NCBI GenBank assembly: GCA_902362705.1
Contig: CABIXK010000001.1
Coordinates: 468,177 to 532,176 of the forward strand
Direction of reading: 5' to 3'
Length of the DNA stretch: 64,000 nucleotides
Origin: Rikenellaceae bacterium
GTDB taxonomy: Bacteria; Bacteroidota; Bacteroidia; Bacteroidales; Rikenellaceae
Position numbers and translations under genes: made by a program. The notes below the pieces were generated by a model. That model saw only the letters and a program-made list of their open reading frames with translations. It searched no databases and was not told where the DNA came from. How positions within the stretch are numbered: the first letter of the stretch is position 1; the number at the start of each line of letters is the position of its first letter. Of this stretch, positions 62,076 to 64,000 are shown one piece after another.

Positions 62076-64000
62076 ATGAAACGACTCCGCATCCTCGGCT
62101 GCGCGGCACTCCTGGCCGGAGCCGCCGCATGCAGCGACCCCGCACCACGCACCACGGGCATCATCCCCGCGCCGCGCGAGACGACCTGGCTCGAGGGCTC
62201 CTTCGCCCTCCCCGCGACGCTCCGCTACACCACGCAGTTCGAGCCGGCCGACGCCGCCGAACTCGAAACCTGGGCCGCAGGCCGCTTCGACCTGCACCCG
62301 GCCGCCGCCGAGGCCGAGGCGCAGCTGCGCCTCGTGCAGGACCCCGCCGTCGCCGCCGAGGGCTACCGCCTACGCGTCGACCGCCGGGGGATCGAGATCG
62401 CCGCAGCCGACGCCGCGGGCATCTTCTACGGCATGCAGTCGCTGCTGGAGATGGCCGACCGCTTCGGCGGGCGCATCCCCGCGGTGGAGATCGCCGACGC
62501 CCCGCGCTTCGCCTGGCGCGGCCTGATGTTCGACGTCTCGCGCCACTTCCGCACGAAGGAGTTCGTCATGAAGCAGCTCGACCTGATGGCCCGCCACAAG
62601 CTCAACCGCATGCACTGGCACCTGACCGACGCCGCGGGCTGGCGCATCGCGATCGACCGCTATCCCGAGCTCACGGAGATCGCCGCCTGGCGCCCCTACC
62701 CCGACTGGGCCGCATGGAGCCGGGGCGGCGCCCGCTACTGCCGGCGCGACGACCCCGAGGCGCACGGCGGTTTCTACACCAAGGACGACATCCGCGAGGT
62801 GGTGGAGTATGCCCGCCAGCGCCACATCGAGGTGATCCCCGAGATCGAGATGCCGAGCCACAGCGAGGAGGTGCTGGCCGTCTACCCGGCCCTCTCGTGC
62901 ACGGGCGAGCCCTACACCTCGTCGGACTTCTGCGTGGGCAGCGAGGCGACGTTCGAGTTCCTCGAAAACGTGCTCGACGAGGTGATCGGGCTCTTCCCCT
63001 CGGAGTATGTCCACATCGGCGGCGACGAGGCGCCCAAGACCCACTGGCGCACCTGCCCCAAGTGCCGGGAGCGCATGCGCCGCGAGGGATTGAAGGATGT
63101 CGACGAGTTGCAGAGCTACCTCGTGCGCCGCATCGAGCGCTACCTGAACGCCCGAGGCCGCCGACTGATCGGCTGGGACGAGATCCTCGAGGGCGGTCTG
63201 GCGCCCGACGCCACGGTCATGTCGTGGCGCGGCGTCGAGGGAGGCATCGCCGCAGCCCGCAGCGGCCACCAGGCCGTCATGACGCCGGGCAGCCACTGCT
63301 ACCTCGACCACTGCCAGGACGACCCCTCGGTCGAGCCCCCCTCGGCCGCTTCGTTCGTCTCGCTGGCCGACGTCTACGGCTACGACCCGGCGCCCGACTC
63401 GCTGGGCACCGACGTGCAGCGCATGATCCTGGGCGTGCAGGGCAATCTCTGGTGCGAGCACGTGGTGACCGACGACCACTTCGAGCACATGCTCTGGCCG
63501 CGCGGTCTGGCCATCGCCGAGGTTGGCTGGAGCGACCGGGAGAAGATGGACTACGACGACTTCCACGCCCGCGTGCTCGACGCCGTGGAGCGGATGCGCG
63601 GGGCGGGCTACCACCCCTTCGACCAGAAGAGCGCCGTGGGCAGCCGCCCCGAATCGCGCGAGGCGGTCGAGTGCCTCTCCACCGGGAAGCCTGTCACTTA
63701 CCTCACGGCCTACAACGCGGGCTATGCCGCCGCGGGCGACGCCACGATGACCGACGGCCTGCGCGGCGGCTGGAAGTTCGGCGACAAGCGCTGGCAGGGG
63801 TGGCTCAACCGCGACGTCGACCTGGTGGTCGACCTGGGCGAGCGGCAGACGATCGCCTACGTGGGCGTCGACTTCATCCAGGCCCCCGCCGCCGAGATCT
63901 ACATGCCCGGCAGCGTCGAGCTATCCCTCTCGGACGACAACGAGCACTTCACGGCGCTGGCGACCGTAGCGGTCGACGAGACCCTCGACCCGCGCAAGAC
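62076..64000 (+). CDS. GH20 beta-N-acetylhexosaminidase lipoprotein, 3' end beyond the window
   Basis: At least 641 residues; the frame is open to the last base. Lipobox AAAC near residue 19. A GH20b domain (about 25-140) precedes the catalytic barrel with WHLTDAAGWRIAIDRYP, EIEMPSHSEE and the Asp-Glu pair in VHIGGDEAPKTHW. After about residue 535 a second region begins (TYLTAYNAGYAAAGDATMTDGLRGG, WQGWLNRDVDLVVDLGE), like the discoidin/CBM32-type domain often appended to these enzymes. Distinct from the PUL GH20, which lacks that domain. It is not part of the PUL. Confidence 0.93.
   Translation, partial: MKRLRILGCAALLAGAAACSDPAPRTTGIIPAPRETTWLEGSFALPATLRYTTQFEPADAAELETWAAGRFDLHPAAAEAEAQLRLVQDPAVAAEGYRLRVDRRGIEIAAADAAGIFYGMQSLLEMADRFGGRIPAVEIADAPRFAWRGLMFDVSRHFRTKEFVMKQLDLMARHKLNRMHWHLTDAAGWRIAIDRYPELTEIAAWRPYPDWAAWSRGGARYCRRDDPEAHGGFYTKDDIREVVEYARQRHIEVIPEIEMPSHSEEVLAVYPALSCTGEPYTSSDFCVGSEATFEFLENVLDEVIGLFPSEYVHIGGDEAPKTHWRTCPKCRERMRREGLKDVDELQSYLVRRIERYLNARGRRLIGWDEILEGGLAPDATVMSWRGVEGGIAAARSGHQAVMTPGSHCYLDHCQDDPSVEPPSAASFVSLADVYGYDPAPDSLGTDVQRMILGVQGNLWCEHVVTDDHFEHMLWPRGLAIAEVGWSDREKMDYDDFHARVLDAVERMRGAGYHPFDQKSAVGSRPESREAVECLSTGKPVTYLTAYNAGYAAAGDATMTDGLRGGWKFGDKRWQGWLNRDVDLVVDLGERQTIAYVGVDFIQAPAAEIYMPGSVELSLSDDNEHFTALATVAVDETLDPRK

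Overview
The window looks like chromosomal DNA of a high-GC member of the Bacteroidota, most probably an Alistipes-like Rikenellaceae. The reasons are the promoters (TTTG at -33 and TAnnTTTG at -7, the pattern of the Bacteroidota primary sigma factor), a SusC/SusD pair, an AraC/XylR hybrid regulator, many Sec lipoproteins, and families largely confined to Bacteroidales (DUF4251, DUF5119, DUF3575-fimbrial, GH92). Most of it is about two thirds G+C by eye; 38.5-41.6 kb is visibly less GC-rich. No transposase, phage or CRISPR locus was seen. Genus assignment is inference.

Layout: 0.1-3.1 kb holds a CAT-like acyltransferase, an AraC regulator, a monooxygenase-fold protein, tpx and a DEDDh exonuclease. 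3.4-6.6 kb is guaB, a 57-residue membrane protein and guaA. 7.2-9.7 kb is panB, a phosphatase-fold lipoprotein and a SpoU methyltransferase. 10.0-12.8 kb is an outer-membrane barrel and glnS. 13.6-19.2 kb is one tight operon: a Pro/Ala-rich protein, rsmI, a DUF389 membrane protein, a LpxL-type acyltransferase and a GT2 glycosyltransferase. 19.3-20.5 kb is a DUF418 membrane protein.

20.9-38.5 kb is a polysaccharide-utilisation locus: a divergent XylR/AraC regulator, susC, susD, GH92, two or three phosphatase-type enzymes (EEP, a PI-PLC/GDPD-like plus alkaline phosphatase fusion, and a calcineurin-like phosphoesterase), a GH63-like enzyme, a ROK kinase and GH20. The mix of mannosidase, hexosaminidase and several phosphatases suggests a phosphorylated mannose/HexNAc glycan such as phosphomannan, phospho-N-glycan or a GPI-anchor glycan (inference). 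38.5-41.6 kb is a broken fimbrial locus: DUF3575 and DUF5119 genes facing a truncated, promoterless fimbrillin 3' fragment.

41.9-46.9 kb has ychF, a SIMPL-domain protein, gltX and galM. 47-53.3 kb has GH95, a bile-acid/sodium symporter-like protein, an AraC-flavoprotein-hydrolase group and a tRNA-Met. 53.4-58.9 kb has an ion channel, mscL, ispF, a DUF4251 protein and uvrA. 59.4-62.0 kb has two duplicated barrel proteins, a stand-alone C10-propeptide-like lipoprotein and a nitrilase-family amidase. The last gene, a second GH20, runs off the end.

The most unusual content is between the genes. Three dispersed repeat families recur: (1) a roughly 74-bp palindromic unit carrying a -33/-7 promoter, in front of five unrelated genes and often in tandem; (2) GC-rich mosaic elements with short-loop hairpins, including one 51-nt module present twice whose outer arms differ by five fully compensated base-pair changes; (3) arrays of 7-bp purine-rich repeats next to those mosaics.
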